The position numbers and the translations under genes are program-made. Positions 22,703 through 33,856 of a stretch of DNA of 64,000 nucleotides are shown here, piece by piece; within the stretch, counting starts at the first letter, position 1, and every line of letters starts with the position of its first letter. Under the pieces are notes generated by a model. The model was not told the origin of the DNA. It saw nothing but the letters and a program-made list of their open reading frames with translations, and made no database searches. The DNA comes from an uncultured cyanobacterium (GTDB lineage: Bacteria; Cyanobacteriota; Cyanobacteriia; PCC-6307; Cyanobiaceae), in assembly GCA_903935205.1 (NCBI GenBank), contig CAIZQU010000018.1:1-64000 (forward strand), in the 5' to 3' direction.

Positions 22703-23839
22703 GTGAGGATCGCCTTTTTCACTGAAACCTTCCTGCCGAAGGTCGATGGCATCGTCACCCGGCTGACCCGCACCCTGCCCCATCTGGTCGAGGCGGGTGA
22801 CGAGGTTCTGATCTTCTGCCCGGAGGGGGCCCCGGCCGACCATGCCGGCGCCCGGGTGGTGGGCGTGCCGGCGATGCCGCTTCCCCTCTACCCCGAACTC
22901 AAGCTGGCCCTGCCCAGGCCGGCGGTGTCCGAGGCGCTGGACCGCTTCCGGCCCGACCTGGTGCATGTGGTCAATCCGGCCGTGCTGGGGCTGGGTGGCA
23001 TCTGGCTGGCCAAGACCCGCCAGCTGCCCCTGGTGGCCAGCTACCACACCCATCTGCCGAAATATCTGGAGCACTACGGCATGGGGATGTTGGAGCCCCT
23101 GCTCTGGGAACTGCTCAAGGCGGCCCACAACCAGGCCGAGCTCAACCTCTGCACCTCCACCGCCATGGTCGACGAGCTGGCGGCCAAGGGCATCGCCCAC
23201 ACGGCTCTCTGGCAGCGCGGGGTCGACACGGCCCTGTTCCGACCGGAGCTGGCGGATCCGGCGATGCGCGCCAGGCTCCACGGCCAGCACAGCGACACCG
23301 GCAACCTGCTGCTCTACATCGGCCGGCTGTCGGCCGAGAAGCAGATCGAGCGGATCCGTCCGGTGCTCGACGCCCTTCCCGACACGCGACTGGCCCTGGT
23401 CGGCGATGGTCCCCACCGTCAGCAGCTGGAGCGGATCTTCGAGGGCACCGCCACCACCTTCGTCGGCTACCTGAGCGGTACCGCCCTGGCCTCGGCCTAT
23501 GCCAGCGGCGACGCCTTCGTCTTTCCCTCCAGCACCGAAACCCTGGGGCTGGTGCTGCTGGAGGCCATGGCGGCCGGCTGCCCGGTGGTGGGGGCGAACC
23601 GGGGCGGCATCCCTGACATCGTCAGCGACGGTGTGAACGGCTGCCTCTATGACCCCGATGCCCCCGCCACCCTGATCACCGCGGTGCAGCGGTTGCTCGG
23701 GGATGCCTCCACCCGCTCCCAGCTGCGTCAGGCCGCCCGGCTGGAGGCCGAGCGCTGGGGCTGGGCGGGCGCCACCGAACAGCTCAGGGCCTACTACCGC
23801 CAGGTGCTGGAGCGCCGCCCCCTGGCGTTGACCAGCTGA
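22703..23839 (+). CDS. sqdX: Sulfolipid sulfoquinovosyltransferase (GT4)
   Basis: MRIAFFTETFLPKVDGIVTRLTRTL, SYHTHLPKYLEHYGMG, SSTETLGLVLLEAMAAGCPVVG; directly after sqdB; GTG start. Confidence 0.93.
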   Translation: MRIAFFTETFLPKVDGIVTRLTRTLPHLVEAGDEVLIFCPEGAPADHAGARVVGVPAMPLPLYPELKLALPRPAVSEALDRFRPDLVHVVNPAVLGLGGIWLAKTRQLPLVASYHTHLPKYLEHYGMGMLEPLLWELLKAAHNQAELNLCTSTAMVDELAAKGIAHTALWQRGVDTALFRPELADPAMRARLHGQHSDTGNLLLYIGRLSAEKQIERIRPVLDALPDTRLALVGDGPHRQQLERIFEGTATTFVGYLSGTALASAYASGDAFVFPSSTETLGLVLLEAMAAGCPVVGANRGGIPDIVSDGVNGCLYDPDAPATLITAVQRLLGDASTRSQLRQAARLEAERWGWAGATEQLRAYYRQVLERRPLALTS

Positions 23840-23948
23840 ACCGCATCAGCCCCCCGCGCGGCCTGAGCCCCCCGCATCCCGCAGGCCATGGAGCCCCCTC
23901 GGCAGGGCGCTGGCCAAGGGCTGGGGCCCCCAGACTGCCCCTGGCGGC

Positions 23949-25736
23949 TCAGGGAGTGTGCGCTGCCGGAGCCGCTCCCTCAACGGGCTTGGCGGCGGAG
24001 CCGCGGTGGAACCAGGCCTCCATCATCGTCTTGACCATCGGGGCGGCCACGGTGCCGCCGTAGCCGCCGGAGTTTTCACCGAAGGCCACGATCACCAGAT
24101 TCGGTCGACCCGCCGGCGCGTAGCCACCGAACCAGGCGTGGTCTGGCCGGGGTGGATCCTCGCCCGTGCCGGTCTTGCCCGCCACGGGCGGCAGGCTGGT
24201 GTCGTTGAGGATGGTGGCGGTGCCCTCGGTGACCACCATCCGCAGGCCCTCGCGCAGCACCCTCAGGGTTTCGGGCTTGAGGCCGATCCAGGTGCGTTTC
24301 AGGGGCCGCTGCACCAGATGGGGAGTGACCAGCCAGCCGCCGTTGGCAACCGCGGCGTAGAGACGCGCCATCTGAATCGGGGTCACGGTCACGGCCCCCT
24401 GGCCGATCGAGGAGGTGATCGTGTCGACCGAGGTCCACGGTTCGCCGATCACCTTGCGCTTCCAGGCCGGATCACCGAGCAGACCAGCGCTCTCCTCATC
24501 GCGCAGCTCCACACCGCTGCGGCTGCCATAGCCGAGGCGACGCGACGCCAGAAACAGCTGGTCGGGACCGACCCGCAAGCCCATCAGGTAGTAAAAGCTG
24601 TTGCTGCTCACCGCCAGGGCCTTCTGGAAGCCGATCGCTCCAAAGGCCCCGTGATCGCCGTAGCACTGGCCGTCGTAGCAGAAGGAGCCGACGGTCGGCA
24701 GGGTGCTGGTGGGGGTGAAGCGACCCGATTCCAGACCGGCGATGGTGGAGACGATCTTGAAGGTGCTGGCCGGTGGATAGGCCTGCAACGCCCGGTTGAG
24801 CATCGGCGCCTCGGGACGGTTGAGATCGTTCCACTGGGTCGTGGTGGGCCCATCGGAGAAGATGTTGGGATCGAAGCCCGGCCGGCTGGCCATCGCCAGA
24901 ATCTCGCCGGTCTGCGGATCAAGGGCGACGATCGCCCCCTTGCCGACGTGATCGAGGGCCCGCTCGGCAGCCCGCTGCAGGTTGAGGTCGATCGTCAGGC
25001 GCAGGTCGCGGCCGGGGCGGGCCGGCTTGTCGCCGAGCACCCGTTGGACCCGGCCGGCGGCGTTCACCTCCAGCTGCTGGCCACCCCACTCGCCGCGCAG
25101 GTGGGATTCATAGACGCTTTCCAGCCCGGCCCGGCCGATACGATCCCGCAGCCGGTAACCCTTCTCGCGCAGCTTGTCGTATTCCTCTTCGGTGATGTTG
25201 CTGGTGTAGCCGATCAGGTGGGCCGCCAGGCGGCCATTGGGGTAGGCGCGCAACACATCGATCGACACCTCGGCTCCGGGGAGGGAGGCGGCCTGCTCGC
25301 GGAAGCGCAGCACCTGCAGGGGTGTGAGGGGACCCGCCAAGGGGATGTGGAAGTCGTCGTCGCTGTCCTTGCCGAGGCGACGCCGCTGCTCCAGCTGGCT
25401 GGCGGGAACCGCAAGCAGTTGCGCCAGCCGGTCCCGCAGGGCCGGCCACTGGCGCTCGCTGACCAGCCGTGGCTGGAGATAGAGGCTGTAGGTGAGCCGG
25501 TTGGTGGCCAGCACCTGGCCGTGGCGATCGAGCAGGCGGCCGCGCACCGGATCGCGGGGGATCAGGCGAATCCGGTTCTCATCGGCCATCGCCTTGTGCT
25601 GAGTGCCGTGCACCAACTGCAACCAGCCCAGGCGGCCGATCATCGCGGCCGAAATCAGCAGCACCAGGGCCAGCAACAGGCCGGGCTGGCGACCGACACC
25701 GACCTGGCGGGAGGCTCCGAAACCGGTCGCGGCCAT
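23949..25736 (-). CDS. mrdA: Penicillin-binding protein 2 (peptidoglycan transpeptidase)
   Basis: PPASTFKIVS (SxxK), SSNSFYY (SxN), GKTGTGE (KTG). Confidence 0.93.
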   Translation of the reverse strand: MAATGFGASRQVGVGRQPGLLLALVLLISAAMIGRLGWLQLVHGTQHKAMADENRIRLIPRDPVRGRLLDRHGQVLATNRLTYSLYLQPRLVSERQWPALRDRLAQLLAVPASQLEQRRRLGKDSDDDFHIPLAGPLTPLQVLRFREQAASLPGAEVSIDVLRAYPNGRLAAHLIGYTSNITEEEYDKLREKGYRLRDRIGRAGLESVYESHLRGEWGGQQLEVNAAGRVQRVLGDKPARPGRDLRLTIDLNLQRAAERALDHVGKGAIVALDPQTGEILAMASRPGFDPNIFSDGPTTTQWNDLNRPEAPMLNRALQAYPPASTFKIVSTIAGLESGRFTPTSTLPTVGSFCYDGQCYGDHGAFGAIGFQKALAVSSNSFYYLMGLRVGPDQLFLASRRLGYGSRSGVELRDEESAGLLGDPAWKRKVIGEPWTSVDTITSSIGQGAVTVTPIQMARLYAAVANGGWLVTPHLVQRPLKRTWIGLKPETLRVLREGLRMVVTEGTATILNDTSLPPVAGKTGTGEDPPRPDHAWFGGYAPAGRPNLVIVAFGENSGGYGGTVAAPMVKTMMEAWFHRGSAAKPVEGAAPAAHTP

Positions 25737-26125
25737 CAGCCCAGCCGCTGCTCCAGCGCGTCGAGGCGGGCGGCGATCCGAACCAGGGCCTCAAGCAGCT
25801 CGGTGGGATCGTCTGCGGCAGCGGCAGCGCCGGTGTTGGCCAGCGGCTCAACCGCCGCGGGCTCGGCCGGCACATCCCGCACCTCAACCTTCATCACCGG
25901 ATTGCCCAGGCCCGGCTGCAGCCGATCCAGGGTCTCCCGCAGCTGGCTGGCCGCCGGTTCCCCTTCGCGGCGGAGGCGATCAAGGGGATCGGCGCCACCG
26001 CCTTCGAAGGCTGCCAGCACCTCCCGAGGCCCGCCCTTGCGGACCCGCTCAACCACGGCCATCCCCACCGGCAGCACCTCCTGCATCAGGGTGAGCCGCA
26101 GGGCATCAAGGGGGTCGGAGGCCAT
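25736..26125 (-). CDS. Conserved hypothetical protein
   Basis: MASDPLDALRLTLMQEVLPVGMAVVERVRKGG...; stop overlaps mrdA start (ATGA). Confidence 0.6.
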   Translation of the reverse strand: MASDPLDALRLTLMQEVLPVGMAVVERVRKGGPREVLAAFEGGGADPLDRLRREGEPAASQLRETLDRLQPGLGNPVMKVEVRDVPAEPAAVEPLANTGAAAAADDPTELLEALVRIAARLDALEQRLG

Positions 26126-26210
26126 GGCGGCGCCAGGGGTGGAGTCCCAGTCTGCCCTGCCTGGACCGGGTAGGGGCCCGCAGCAGGAGCGATCCGGAAG
26201 GCGGCCGTGC

Positions 26211-26840
26211 TCAGGGGATGAGGGCTGGTGCCACGCCGGGAGCCACCAGCAGGGGCTTGCAAGGCCGCTGGCTGCCGAACCACCAGCCGCCGGCAGCGCT
26301 GAGCACCAGGGCCAGGCCGATGGGCAGCAGGGCCCGACGGGTGGCCGGCAGGGCCAGCCATTCACTCCAGTCGCGCAGCACCCGATCGCGATCGAAGCGG
26401 CGCCGCTCGCGCAGCTCCTGCTGCTCCCGCCGCCGCAGGGCCTTCTCCACCCAGCGCTCAAAGGCCCGCTTCTTGGTGATCGCCATCTTGCGCTCCACCT
26501 CCAGCAGCTGGCCGGGATTGAGCTCGGGGTTGAAGGTGCCGATCAGCTCCAGGGTCTTGAGGAACATTTCGACCGCCCCATCCTTGATGGCGCGATCCTG
26601 GGGATCGAGCAGGGCCCAGTCGAGCTCGGGATAGAAGCGCAGGCGGTTGGCCTCGATCTGCTCTTCGCCGAGCTGGCCGGGCTCCCGCAGCCAGCGATCG
26701 GTGTTGGCGTCAAAACGGCGCCAGTACAGGAAGGGATTGAGGTAGATGGTCTTACCGCCGACCAGGATGCTGTCCTGCTGGAGGCGCCGCTGCAGCAGCG
26801 AATCCGGATCGGCGGTGGCGGCGGAGGTCACGGCGTTCAC
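26211..26840 (-). CDS. Conserved hypothetical protein with C-terminal TM
   Basis: SILVGGKTIYLNPFLYWRRFDANTDRWLREP...; hydrophobic segment near the C-terminus. Confidence 0.65.
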   Translation of the reverse strand: MNAVTSAATADPDSLLQRRLQQDSILVGGKTIYLNPFLYWRRFDANTDRWLREPGQLGEEQIEANRLRFYPELDWALLDPQDRAIKDGAVEMFLKTLELIGTFNPELNPGQLLEVERKMAITKKRAFERWVEKALRRREQQELRERRRFDRDRVLRDWSEWLALPATRRALLPIGLALVLSAAGGWWFGSQRPCKPLLVAPGVAPALIP

Positions 26841-27010
26841 GGGGCCGGGTCGGGTCGGGTGCCCGATGGTATCGGCGGGTGCGGCCGCGGGCCAGCCCGA
26901 GGGGCGAAGGGTTCGGATCGGATTGATCAGCTCGGATGATCAGCCCGGCCGCAGGGCTGGGGTGGCCACGGGCTTGAGGGCGAGCAGGCCAGGCCTGGCG
27001 GCAGCCGTCG

Positions 27011-28654
<1,644 letters not shown>

Positions 28655-28656
28655 CC

Positions 28657-29880
28657 CTAGTGGTCACCCCTCGGAGCGCCAGCCCGTGGGAGCTCCGGCA
28701 GGCCCAGATCGGCCAGCAGGGCGGTGCCGATCGGACCGGCCACCCGCAGACGGCGGCTGCGGTCGAACAGGGCCGCCCCCAGGGCCAGGGCGGGGGCGCC
28801 ATGGCGCTGCAGGTAGGCGGCGGCGCTGGTCTCGATCGCGGCAGCCAGGCGCTGGCGCAGCCGTTCGGCCAGCTCGGGATCGGCCTGCTCCAGGCCCGAC
28901 AGGGCCGCCTCCGCCGTGGGGGCCGCATGCAGGACCGCCAGGGCCTCCCCCGCCAGCCCCTCCAGGGCCGCAAAGGCGGTGAGCACCGCGGCCCGGCCAT
29001 CGGCGAGGTGGTGGTGGGTGTGGAAGATGCCGCCGGCCAGCTTGAGCAGCTTGCCCTGGTAGCCGAACAGCAGCAGCCGCCGCACCCCCGCCTCGGCCGC
29101 CGCCACCAGCACCGGGCCGATCCAGTTGCCGCACTTGAGCAACAGGTCGGCGGGCAGGCCGAGGCGGGGGGCCAGATCCAGGCCGTTCTCGCCGATCACC
29201 AGCACCAGATCGCCGGCAAAGGCCGGGTCGGCGCAGCGGCGCTCCAGCTCGGCCAGGGTGGCCTCCAGCTGATCCGGGGAGGCCCCGGCCTGGACCGCGG
29301 CCCGGGTGCCGATCAGGGCCAGCCCCTCCACCACCCCGAAGGCCGCATTGCTGGTGCGCTCCGCCAGGCGCCGGCCGGCGGGCAGCACCACCCGCAGCCG
29401 CAGGGCGCGGCCGGGGGGCAGCAGCGGACGCAGGTTGGCCTCCAGCAGCCGGCGGGCATAGGTGGAGAGGCAGGCCTGGCCGCTGGCGGCCAGCAGGCCC
29501 ACGCCCTCCCCGGCGTCGATCGTCAGCCAGCCGTCGCTGGCGCCGGCGGGCACTGGCTGGGGCTCCAGCCGCGCCAGCACCCAGACCGCCAGGCCGCGGG
29601 TGAGATCGAGACCTGGGCCGGGATCGCAGCGGCTCTGACCCAGGGCCCAGCCCTCCAGCAGCGGCGCGGCGGCCTCCACCGGTATCGCCGCCCGGCCCGG
29701 CGGCTCCAGCAGCTCAAGATCGACAGCGCCGCCGATGGCCTCACCCAGCAGCACCCCGTTGGCGGCCCTGGCGGCCGCCGCCAGCCAGACCGGCAGGGTG
29801 TAGCCGCTGCGGTCGGGGCCGGCTTCGCCCTGGCCAGGGGGATCCGGAGGGGCGGGCGGGGGCATGGGGCCTCGGGTCAT
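28657..29880 (-). CDS. cbiD: Cobalt-precorrin-5B C(1)-methyltransferase
   Basis: [69 protein letters not shown]. Confidence 0.92.
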   Translation of the reverse strand: MTRGPMPPPAPPDPPGQGEAGPDRSGYTLPVWLAAAARAANGVLLGEAIGGAVDLELLEPPGRAAIPVEAAAPLLEGWALGQSRCDPGPGLDLTRGLAVWVLARLEPQPVPAGASDGWLTIDAGEGVGLLAASGQACLSTYARRLLEANLRPLLPPGRALRLRVVLPAGRRLAERTSNAAFGVVEGLALIGTRAAVQAGASPDQLEATLAELERRCADPAFAGDLVLVIGENGLDLAPRLGLPADLLLKCGNWIGPVLVAAAEAGVRRLLLFGYQGKLLKLAGGIFHTHHHLADGRAAVLTAFAALEGLAGEALAVLHAAPTAEAALSGLEQADPELAERLRQRLAAAIETSAAAYLQRHGAPALALGAALFDRSRRLRVAGPIGTALLADLGLPELPRAGAPRGDH

Positions 29881-29990
29881 CGTTTTTTATGGTGGTCGAT
29901 TGTGCGCACGGCCACCCCGCTGCGGCCGCGCCCACCCAGCTCCCCACCTCCCTTCCGCCGCAGCGCCTCCGGCGTCGCGCCATCACCGCC

Positions 29991-31142
29991 ATGCAGGACA
30001 AACTCACCCTGATGATCCCCGGCCCGACCCCGGTGCCGGAAACGGTGCTGCAGGCCCTGGGCCGCCATCCGATCGGCCACCGCAGCGCCGATTTCCAGAA
30101 GATCGTCAAACGCACCACCGAGCAGCTGCGCTGGTTGCACCAGACCAGCGGCGAGGTTCTGGTGATCACCGGCAGCGGCACGGCGGCGATGGAGGCCGGC
30201 ATCATCAACACCCTCAGCCGCGGCGACCGGGTGCTCTGCGGCGACAACGGCAAGTTCGGCGAACGCTGGGTGAAGGTGGCCAAGGCCTATGGCCTCGATG
30301 TGCAGGTGATCAAGGCCGAATGGGGCCAGCCGCTGGATCCGGAGGCATTCCGAGCGGCCCTGGAGGCGGACGGGGCCAAGGCGATCAAGGGTGTGATCCT
30401 CACCCACTCGGAGACCTCCACCGGGGTGATCAACGACCTGCAGACGATCGCCGGCCACGTGCGGGCCCATGGCACCGCGTTGACGATCGCCGACTGCGTG
30501 ACCAGCCTCGGCGCCACCGACGTGCCGATGGACGCCTGGGGCGTGGATGTGATCGGCTCCGGATCCCAGAAGGGCTACATGATGCCGCCGGGCCTGAGCT
30601 TCGTGGCGATGGGCGAGCGGGCCTGGCAGGCCTATGAGCGCTCGGATCTGCCGAAGTTCTATCTCGATCTCGGCAAGTATCGGAAATCGGCGGCTGACAA
30701 CAGCAATCCATTCACGCCGGCGATCAATCTCTACTTCGCCCTTGAGGCCGCCCTGGAGATGATGGAGAGCGAAGGACTGGAGGCGATCTTCGCCCGCCAT
30801 GCCCGGCACCAGCGGGCCACCAGCGCCGCGATGAAGGCGATCGGCCTGCCCCTCTATGCCGCCGAGGGCCATGGCAGCCCGGCGATCACCGCCGTGGCAC
30901 CCGCGGGCATCGACGCCGAGACGCTGCGCAAGGAGGTGAAGAACCGCTTCGACATCCTGCTGGCCGGGGGTCAGGACCACCTCAAGGGCAAGGTGTTCCG
31001 GATCGGTCACCTCGGCTTCGTCTGCGACCGCGACATCCTCACGGCGGTGGCGGCGATCGAGGCCACCCTGCAGGACCTGGGCCTCGGAACGGTGGCCACC
31101 GGCGCCGGCGTGGCGGCGGCGGCGGCGGAACTGGCCCGCTGA
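29991..31142 (+). CDS. Alanine--glyoxylate (serine--glyoxylate) aminotransferase family protein
   Basis: LMIPGPTPVPETVLQALGRHPIGHRS, ITGSGTAAMEAG, HSETSTGV, DCVTSLG, GSQKGYMMPPGL. Confidence 0.93.
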   Translation: MQDKLTLMIPGPTPVPETVLQALGRHPIGHRSADFQKIVKRTTEQLRWLHQTSGEVLVITGSGTAAMEAGIINTLSRGDRVLCGDNGKFGERWVKVAKAYGLDVQVIKAEWGQPLDPEAFRAALEADGAKAIKGVILTHSETSTGVINDLQTIAGHVRAHGTALTIADCVTSLGATDVPMDAWGVDVIGSGSQKGYMMPPGLSFVAMGERAWQAYERSDLPKFYLDLGKYRKSAADNSNPFTPAINLYFALEAALEMMESEGLEAIFARHARHQRATSAAMKAIGLPLYAAEGHGSPAITAVAPAGIDAETLRKEVKNRFDILLAGGQDHLKGKVFRIGHLGFVCDRDILTAVAAIEATLQDLGLGTVATGAGVAAAAAELAR

Positions 31143-31295
31143 ACCGGCCGGCGGCCGGTTGCGCCAGGGGCGAGGCGGGGGCTGGGCGCCAGCGGCGCCG
31201 ATCCGCCCCAGCACTGGCGCAACAAGGTGAACGTGCTAAATTGCCGGGGTTGGATCCTGAGTTAGACACAGATCCAGCCCAGGCAAATAAGCCTT

Positions 31296-31367
31296 GCGGG
31301 TGTAATTCAGTGGTAGAATGTCAGCTTCCCAAGCTGAACGTCGCCGGTTCGAATCCGGTCACCCGCT
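31296..31367 (+). tRNA. tRNA-Gly (anticodon CCC)
   Basis: GCGGGTG...CACCCGC acceptor stem, anticodon stem-loop TCAGC-TTCCCAA-GCTGA, T-arm CCGGTTCGAATCCGG. Confidence 0.95.
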
Positions 31368-31368
31368 T
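31323..31368 (+). repeat. tRNA-Gly 3' half, direct repeat copy 1 (att-like)
   Basis: 46 nt AGCTTCCCAAGCTGAACGTCGCCGGTTCGAATCCGGTCACCCGCTT, repeated at 32567-32612 with one mismatch. Confidence 0.9.
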
Positions 31369-31628
31369 CTCTGTTCAGGGCTGGAGATTTGGCGTGTTTC
31401 CGGTGATCATCTTGCTCGGCAGTGGCAGGCAGAGCGCCCGTGGCTGATCGCTGATGCACGGCGATGCCCACGATTGACGCAAGCTTCTCACAGGGTTTCT
31501 CACCGCTGGGTCGCTTCAAGGCCTGGTTTGACCGTCTTTGATCAATCCGGGCCTCCGCCGTGCATCGACCGGATCCAAGACCTGTTACGCGACCTATGAT
31601 GTGGTCATGAACTGACCTGGTCCCCCTG

Positions 31629-31883
31629 ATGGCGCACCGCGTGCTGACCGAGACCGCCGTAAGCATCTCGGAACACAAAAAGAACCCGATGGCCACCGTG
31701 GCGGCCGGTGAGGGGATGGCGGTCGCGGTGCTCAACCGCAATGAACCGGCCTTCTACTGCGTTCCAGCCAAGGCCTACGAGGAGCTGATGGATCTCGTGG
31801 ACGACCTGGAGCTGGGGCGCATAGCAGATGCGCGGCTGGCGGATGGCCAGGAGCCGCTGCGGGTCAGCCTCGATGCCCTATGA
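31629..31883 (+). CDS. Type II TA antitoxin, Phd/YefM-like
   Basis: VLTETAVSISEHKKNPMATVAAGEGMAVAVLNRNEPAFYCVPAKAYEELMDLVDDLEL; overlaps toxin ORF. Confidence 0.85.
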   Translation: MAHRVLTETAVSISEHKKNPMATVAAGEGMAVAVLNRNEPAFYCVPAKAYEELMDLVDDLELGRIADARLADGQEPLRVSLDAL

Positions 31884-32154
31884 GCTGGCCTTTCATCACG
31901 AGGCCCTGCGGGAGTGGCGGACCCTGAGTGCAGGGATCCGGGAGCAGTTCAAGAAGAAGCTGGCCGAACGGCTGATCGAACCGCGGATTCCAGCCAGCAA
32001 ACTGCGCGGATCCAGTCATCGCTACAAAATCAAACTTCGCGCTGCTGGATTTCGCCTCGTCTACGAGGTGCGTGATCGCGAGCTGCTGGTGCTGGTTGTG
32101 GCGGTGGGAAAGCGAGAGCGCAATGCTGTCTACCGCGAGGCTGACCAACGCTGA
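31873..32154 (+). CDS. Type II TA toxin, RelE/ParE family
   Basis: MPYELAFHHEALREWRTLSAGIREQFKKKLAERLIEPRIPASKLRGSSHRYKIKLRAAGFRLVYEVRDRELLVLVVAVGKRERNAVY. Confidence 0.9.
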   Translation: MPYELAFHHEALREWRTLSAGIREQFKKKLAERLIEPRIPASKLRGSSHRYKIKLRAAGFRLVYEVRDRELLVLVVAVGKRERNAVYREADQR

Positions 32155-32179
32155 AGTTCATGCTCCATGTTCATGCCCC

Positions 32180-32456
32180 ATGGCCGACGCCGACCCCTCA
32201 GAGTTGGATCAGCTGCGCCGGGAAAACGCTCGCTTGATTGGGCTGCTGGAGGCGCACGGCATCGCCTGGCGCTGCAGCGGACCTGCCTCAACGGTACCCG
32301 CGCCGATCTCGGAGGCAGCCGCAGCTGGCGGTGCCGGCGGCGCTGGAAATCTCCCGCTCCGGGGAAGGTGCTCACGCGTGGGTGTTCTTTGAGGAGGCTG
32401 TAGCAGCCCGGGAGGCTCGCCAGCTGGAGGCAGCTCAACAGGGAGCTGCAGCATGA
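32180..32456 (+). pseudogene. Remnant of TOTE conflict-system archaeo-eukaryotic primase (AEP) protein
   Basis: N-terminal SELDQLRRENARLIGLLEAHGIAWR in one frame, then AVPAALEISRSGEGAHAWVFFEEAVAAREARQLEAA in another; intervening primase segment and rest of protein missing. Confidence 0.75.
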
Positions 32457-32566
32457 CCAAACCCACCCACTCTCATAAGGCCTGGACCGACAAAGGGGGT
32501 CACGTCACAGCCATGCAAGCTCTTAAGACTCACTGCCGTGCAGGCGCTCTCGTTGATTACCCGAGA

Positions 32567-32612
32567 AGCTTCCCAAGCTGAACGTCGCCGGTTTGAATCC
32601 GGTCACCCGCTT
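32567..32612 (+). repeat. tRNA-Gly 3' half, direct repeat copy 2 (nonfunctional tRNA fragment)
   Basis: AGCTTCCCAAGCTGAACGTCGCCGGTTTGAATCCGGTCACCCGCTT; 45/46 identical to 31323-31368; the mismatch changes the T-loop TTCGA to TTTGA. Confidence 0.9.
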
Positions 32613-32703
32613 TCAGTTTCAGGCTGAAGATTGCTGAAGCGGCACAGGCCTGGAGCTTTGTGAATACGGCTTAGCTCTGCAGGCCTCGGCTCGGATCATT
32701 GGC

Positions 32704-33126
32704 TTACTCCAGTGCTGGCCCCATCCCGAGGGCAACCGCGGCCTGCTGCATCCGGCCATCGAAGCTAGCCAGCTGGGTGCAGCGGCTGTGCAGCGCCACC
32801 GCGAGATGCAAGGCATCACCCGCCCGCAGGCCGAGGGCCGAATCCTGGAGCAGCTCGGCCGCCTGGCGAAAGCGTTCGCGATCGAGGGAACGCAGTTCCA
32901 CGCCGCCCTGCAGGAGGCGCTCGAACTGCTCGCCAGCGGCCTGGCGGGCCTCAACACTGAGGCCGTGGTGGCGCTGCTTGATCCCCAGGGCGCTGTGGGT
33001 TTCGGTGATCAGCCAGTCGCTGCTGATCAGAGGGTCGCGCGATTGGGCAAACCAGTCGAGCGCTTGGGCACTGCGTTCTTCCGGAGTCAGCAAAGCCACG
33101 ACCACGCTGGTGTCGAGATAGATCAT
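32704..33126 (-). CDS. Type II TA toxin, VapC-like PIN domain
   Basis: MIYLDTSVVVALLTPEERSAQALDWF, ISSDWLITETHSAL, LRAGDALHLAVALH, LASFDGRM. Confidence 0.88.
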   Translation of the reverse strand: MIYLDTSVVVALLTPEERSAQALDWFAQSRDPLISSDWLITETHSALGIKQRHHGLSVEARQAAGEQFERLLQGGVELRSLDRERFRQAAELLQDSALGLRAGDALHLAVALHSRCTQLASFDGRMQQAAVALGMGPALE

Positions 33127-33139
33127 CGATGGGTCAGCG

Positions 33140-33475
33140 TCAGCAGCGTTCACCGCCGCGGCATTCCTCGATCACCGAAGGGGTGAGAGGCATGGTGGCC
33201 TGAAGCCGGCGCAGATCCGTAGCCAGGGCAGAGCGATCCAGCTGGCGCCGAGGCTCCAGGCTCAGGCGGCCATCAGGCCCAACGACGATGTCGATCTGAT
33301 CGCCCTCCTGCAGTCCCGCCTGCCGCAGGCAATCGGCCGGGAGCCTGACCGCCAGGCTGTTCCCCCAGCGGCGGATCGCCTGCGGGAAATGCTGGCTGGC
33401 GTCAGCCGAGCGATCTTGAGGCCTGAACTGTGTCACGGAACGCCTTCGGCCGTTCACGGCCACCTGTAGAGACAT
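33140..33475 (-). CDS. Antitoxin with AbrB/MazE/SpoVT fold (VapB-like)
   Basis: QAIRRWGNSLAVRLPADCLRQAGLQEGDQIDIVVGPDGRLSLEPR; immediately upstream of the PIN toxin. Confidence 0.85.
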   Translation of the reverse strand: MSLQVAVNGRRRSVTQFRPQDRSADASQHFPQAIRRWGNSLAVRLPADCLRQAGLQEGDQIDIVVGPDGRLSLEPRRQLDRSALATDLRRLQATMPLTPSVIEECRGGERC

Positions 33476-33546
33476 GACTCTACGTCCGGTTGGTGGCATT
33501 CCGTGCTGCAGATGCCGCCGGCTCCAGCCGGTAATGGTGGCCTCCA

Positions 33547-33740
33547 CAGTCTCCAGGTGCCATGGCAGCGGCCCCCGGCCCTGGGTGCAGCCCCAGCGGC
33601 GGTCGTGCTTGCCGGGGGTGAGCGCCCCGCAGCCGCAGTTGGCGGAGGGTCTCGCGGCCCATCCCCAGAGCAGCGCAGGCTGTTGCCGTCGTGACCCAGA
33701 CCCGCTGACGGGTGGGCGTTGTGGCGGTGTCCCTCAGGCT
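33547..33740 (-). pseudogene. Frameshifted small helix-turn-helix/excisionase-like gene
   Basis: RVWVTTATACAALGMGRETLRQLRLRG continues in the +1 frame as ALTPGKHDRRWGCTQGRGPLPWHLETVEATITGW. Confidence 0.5.
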
Positions 33741-33856
33741 CCCCCCGGCTGGGGGCGGAGGCGCTGGAGGGTCTCGATCAACCGGAAGCGGCGATAGCTC
33801 TTGACCTGGCGCGGGGCCCCAGCCACAACTGCTGATGGTCTTGCGGACTGCACGGC

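Noticed and set aside
21341-23416. 691-aa minus-strand ORF across sqdB-sqdX
   Set aside because: Antisense shadow of well-supported genes
23958-26939. 993-aa plus-strand ORF antisense to PBP2 and neighbours
   Set aside because: Shadow ORF from high GC3 on the real minus-strand genes; His/Gln/Gly-rich, no recognisable domain
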